Shown piece after piece: positions 60,817-64,000 of a DNA stretch of 64,000 nucleotides (positions within the stretch are counted from its first letter, which is position 1; each line of letters opens with the position of its first letter). A model generated the notes under the pieces. It searched no databases, was not told the origin of the DNA, and saw only the letters and a list, made by a program, of their open reading frames with translations. Source of the DNA: Pseudofabraea citricarpa (lineage: Eukaryota; Ascomycota; Leotiomycetes; Helotiales; Dermateaceae); the NCBI GenBank assembly GCA_029641185.1, contig JAPWGK010000019.1:558001-622000 (forward strand), written 5' to 3'. Made by a program: the position numbers and the translations under genes.

Positions 60817-62380
60817 AATTTTTTTTGAATTTCCCGAACTTTCCTGAAAAACTGGACGGCTTCTTTCTGCGGTACGTTGGGTAGCCGTGGGATGAAGATA
60901 GATGATCTTGAGCTGTCGTTCAGAGGAGCGTTGGGCGCTTGCGGATCGTCTTGTTATATCACCTCGTGCCAAGGCAGCGGCTTTCTTGGGCTACGCTTCT
61001 GTGCTTTTGGTGCCTGGGCCTGCTCTCGCGTAGAATGACGTCCGGGTCCGGGTTCAGCCTTATGCGATGCAGTAGATGAAGCTTCTACAGCTCTTCTGCT
61101 GCTGGTGTTCTTTGCGAATTCGGCTCTTGATCTCTCAAAGGTTATTCGATCTTCTGGTCACCGAATTTTCTTGGGTTGAGGTTCAATCGGATATAAAAGA
61201 TATTGAAAACTCTTCGATTCTTTTGTAGTTTTGTTGCTGGTCTTTGACGATGGTGCTAGTGAGCTACAGCACTTTATGGCAACCTGATATGGAGGTTGAG
61301 TCAAGAAGTTTCAAGATTCTTGGTGCCTAGGAAGAAGAGGTTTGGATTTGTAAGGAAATGAGAGGCAAATAAATGGCTGGCACAGCGTGAAGGTGGGCGC
61401 TTTGATGGTCGTTGTAGTCAAGGCTGGAAACCACGATGCGATACTCTGATGACTCTAACCGCCACCTTATCGCTTAATAAGCGAATCCACGAAAGTTATT
61501 TTATCCTATCAAAAAGAAAGAAATGTGAACGAAGAAAAAAAAGAAAAACAGGAATTCGAGCCAAAAAGAAAACAAAATTGAATCTGGCTTGCAGAAGTTG
61601 GGTTTCAAAGATTGAGAGTAATGGAATGTTATTTGCGAGGACACGGTTATCTCTGGTAAAAGGCAAGAGGTAAGTTCACAATATCCCGTCAAATTCCATA
61701 ACCAGAATTGCGCAAATTAAATCTATATACCCTTTCTCGCATGGTGACTCAGCATCACGTGTTAGTGATTGACCACATCTCTGAGTTCAACGGACGCATC
61801 GACAGACTGAAAATAAATAACATTACTTTGATCCTGGGCATATAGCACTGTTCTCATAGGTGTCCTCGAAAATATAGTATCGCTCACTATTCTAAAGTAT
61901 CAAGTCAGAAGGAAAGAGATCCGTCAAAACTCAAACTACGTCTCATGTAGAACATAATTGCTACTCATCGTCCTGATGGAACAAGCTATTGAAGTATTTG
62001 GGTTTGTATAGTCTGAGGATATACTTGTATTTATAAATCTGAGATACACTGAAAATCCGATTCTTTCATAGTCAGATTCCGAAGTTCCCTTGACATGATG
62101 GAGATCTCGGTCTCGCAAGCCTTTGCATAAAGTCAAGAGTTCAGTGAAATAAAGCGCTTAGAGGATATAGGGAATAGACATGATTGATTGGTTTTTGGGG
62201 ATTTCAAATTGTATCCATTAATTCCTGAGGTTGTTACCAATTATCTCAGAGAGGACTGACCGTTCCATTGCAGCATATCTTGGCATCGTCAGTCACGTGA
62301 TCAACAAGAGCTAGAGACGTGTGCCGCCGTCCAAGCTCTGTTACGATCGCGAAAGTCGCGACTATCTAGCAGCCATAATC
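60817..62380. other. MOG1/RSC divergent intergenic region
   Basis: 1.56 kb between divergent genes, AT-rich from about 61400 to 62200. No coding region is supported. Confidence 0.6.
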
Positions 62381-64000
62381 ATGGAGTCCACAACTAAGGA
62401 TACCGTCGCAATGGAGCCGGCAACTGATGAGCAGAAACCTCCGGTGCCCGAAGCTGATGCTGAAGTCTCAACCGCCGCAGATGCAGGCGCAGGAGCCAAC
62501 AAAGATTCCGATCGATTGCCCAAGGAAGACTTCGAGGTGATGTCTGAAGTAATACAAACCTTGAGTACAGCTAAGGACGAAGAGTGAGTACCCTATCACT
62601 GGAATTATGCGCATACTGACGTCTGCAAAGTGGTCATGAAGTGTCGCGCGACTTTGCGCGCATCCCAAGCAAGAAATCCTATCCCGAATACTACGATGTG
62701 ATCAAGGAGGCTATGGCAATTAGTACGATTAAGGTATACAAGTCTCAGTCGCAGTGTAGATGTGTAAACATACTGATCCTGTGCCTAGGCCAAAATTTCA
62801 AAAAAACAATACACTTCGTATACACAGTTCATTAGAGATCTCGCGCTGATCACTCACAACGCGATGTATTTCAATCGACCATCTGCTCTTATATATCAAT
62901 ATGCGCTCACCTTCCAAGAATTGGTGAAAACCGAGGCTCAAAAGTTAGTCGACAAGAAAGTTATTACACCAGAACAGGCTGAGATGCCATACTTTGGAGA
63001 ACTTCCACCCGTCGAACCTTCACCATCCCCAGGCCCAGAAGAGGAGGAAGAGGAGGACGATGATGACGATGACGAGGAAGAGGAAGATGATGATGGTACA
63101 GATGATGACAGTCCTAAAAAGCGTGGAAGGAAAAAGGGCCGTCGTTCCTTTGCGAAGCGTGAGAAAGCCGACGAAGGAGCTATTGATCCCGATTCACAGA
63201 AAAAGCGCGGCCGGCCCCCGAAGGTCCTTACTCCCATGGAAGCAAGGATCAACAACCTTTTGAAGTCCCTGAGAAAAGAAAAAAATACAAATGGAAGGTT
63301 GAAAATTACCCATTTTGAGAAGCTTCCAGATAAGGCAATGAACCCAGAGTATTTCCAAGAGGTTGCAAATCCGATTGCTATGGATCTCATCAAGAAGAAG
63401 GCGAAGAGAAAGTATTATCACTCGGTGGATCAAGTCCAGCAGGACCTTGAGCGCATGTTTAACAACGCTATGGGCTATAACATGGAGGACAGTCAGGTGT
63501 ATAAAGACGCAAAAGACTTGCTCGAGCAATCACGCGTTACTGCGGAAAAGGAAAAGAACAAGCCCGACAGCGCCTTTGTGGACGAGGATGGTCGTCTTCC
63601 ACTGCCAGAGATTCTTCACAACGGGAAAATCTGGAAGGTTGGAGACTGGGTGCACATTGAAAATGTCAATGATCCAGTCAAGCCTATAGTAGCACAGATT
63701 TACCGAACATGGCAAGATTCAGAAGGCCAGAAGTGGATCAATGCTTGCTGGTACTACCGCCCAGAACAGACCGTTCACCATTTTGAAAAGCACTTCTTTG
63801 AAAACGAGGTGGTCAAGACTGGCCGTTATTGTGATCACAAGATTGAAGAAATAAAGGAACGTTGCTTTGTAATGTTCTGTACTCGGTACTTCAAAGGCCG
63901 TCCTCGCGGGTTTCCTGCTGACGCAGATGTGTATGTCTGCGAAGCTCGATACAACGAGGAGAAGTTCGAAATGAACAAAATCAAAACTTGGACGAGTTGT
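62381..64000 (+). CDS. rsc1: RSC complex subunit Rsc1/Rsc2-like, bromodomain-AT hook-BAH (3' truncated by window)
   Basis: Exons 62381..62583, 62631..62733 and 62789..64000 give 506 residues so far; the gene runs off the window. A first bromodomain (about 65-150; SRDFARIPSKKSYPEYYDVI, NAMYFNRPSALIY) is followed by an acidic run (about 185-210), an AT-hook KKRGRPPK, a second bromodomain (about 270-350; MFNNAMGYNMEDSQVY) and the start of a BAH domain (GKIWKVGDWVHIEN onward). This order is that of Rsc1/Rsc2 and polybromo-type remodeller subunits, which bind acetylated nucleosomes in the nucleus. An in-frame ATG at 62321 would add 20 residues; 62381 better fits the acidic start. Introns are 47 and 55 nt. 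Confidence 0.9.

Overview
This window is nuclear DNA from a filamentous ascomycete (Pezizomycotina). The evidence is short spliceosomal introns (mostly 45-70 nt) with CTAAC/CTGAC-type branch sites, a delta-8 sphingolipid desaturase, FKS1-type glucan synthase, GH72 and GH17 cell-wall enzymes, and a rhomboid of the Rbd2 type. A placement in Leotiomycetes is my impression only. Gene models were assembled by hand from splice sites; nearly all close in frame with family-typical lengths.

Layout: 0.1-3.1 kb holds a P58/DNAJC3-like co-chaperone (-) and augmin HAUS1 (+). VAC14 (-, eight exons) fills 3.2-6.35 kb, followed by a small two-exon gene (-). A cytochrome b5-fused delta-8 sphingolipid desaturase (-) and mitochondrial LPD1 (-) lie at 9.0-13.1 kb. 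An AT-rich stretch at 13.2-15.2 kb contains an intron-bearing tRNA-Ser(UGA). An F-box gene (+), GAA1 (-) and RBD2 (-) follow. Mitochondrial aconitase (-) spans 20.5-25.5 kb. A repeat-rich intergenic region leads to a CRAL-TRIO gene (+), RPN9 (-), complex I 40-kDa subunit (+), HNT1 (-) and OTU1 (+). A 3.6-kb AT-rich, gene-empty block (35.8-39.5 kb) precedes a cell-wall/membrane neighbourhood: a GPI-anchored GEL-type glucanosyltransferase (-), FKS1 (+), LCB1 (+) and a BtgE-like GH17 protein (+). The window ends with a SprT-like protease (+), MOG1 (-) and the 5' part of an RSC1/2-type bromodomain-BAH gene (+).

The most unusual feature is inside aconitase. A 2,390-bp segment (22224-24613) interrupts the conserved FGPG codons and behaves like a complete spliceosomal intron (GTTCGT donor, CTAAC branch, CAG acceptor). 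On the same strand it carries an intact-looking open reading frame for a GIY-YIG nuclease-like domain followed by four identically spaced C2H2 zinc fingers, plus two tandem-repeat blocks. It starts only 2 nt after the previous intron, so the host reading frame is restored only if a 2-nt exon is kept. This looks like a nuclear, spliceosomal counterpart of an endonuclease-bearing mobile intron.

Functional themes: glucan synthesis and remodelling (FKS1, GEL, BtgE), GPI anchoring (GAA1), sphingolipid synthesis and desaturation (LCB1, delta-8 desaturase), mitochondrial energy metabolism (LPD1, ACO1, complex I) and proteostasis (P58, RPN9, OTU1, SprT).
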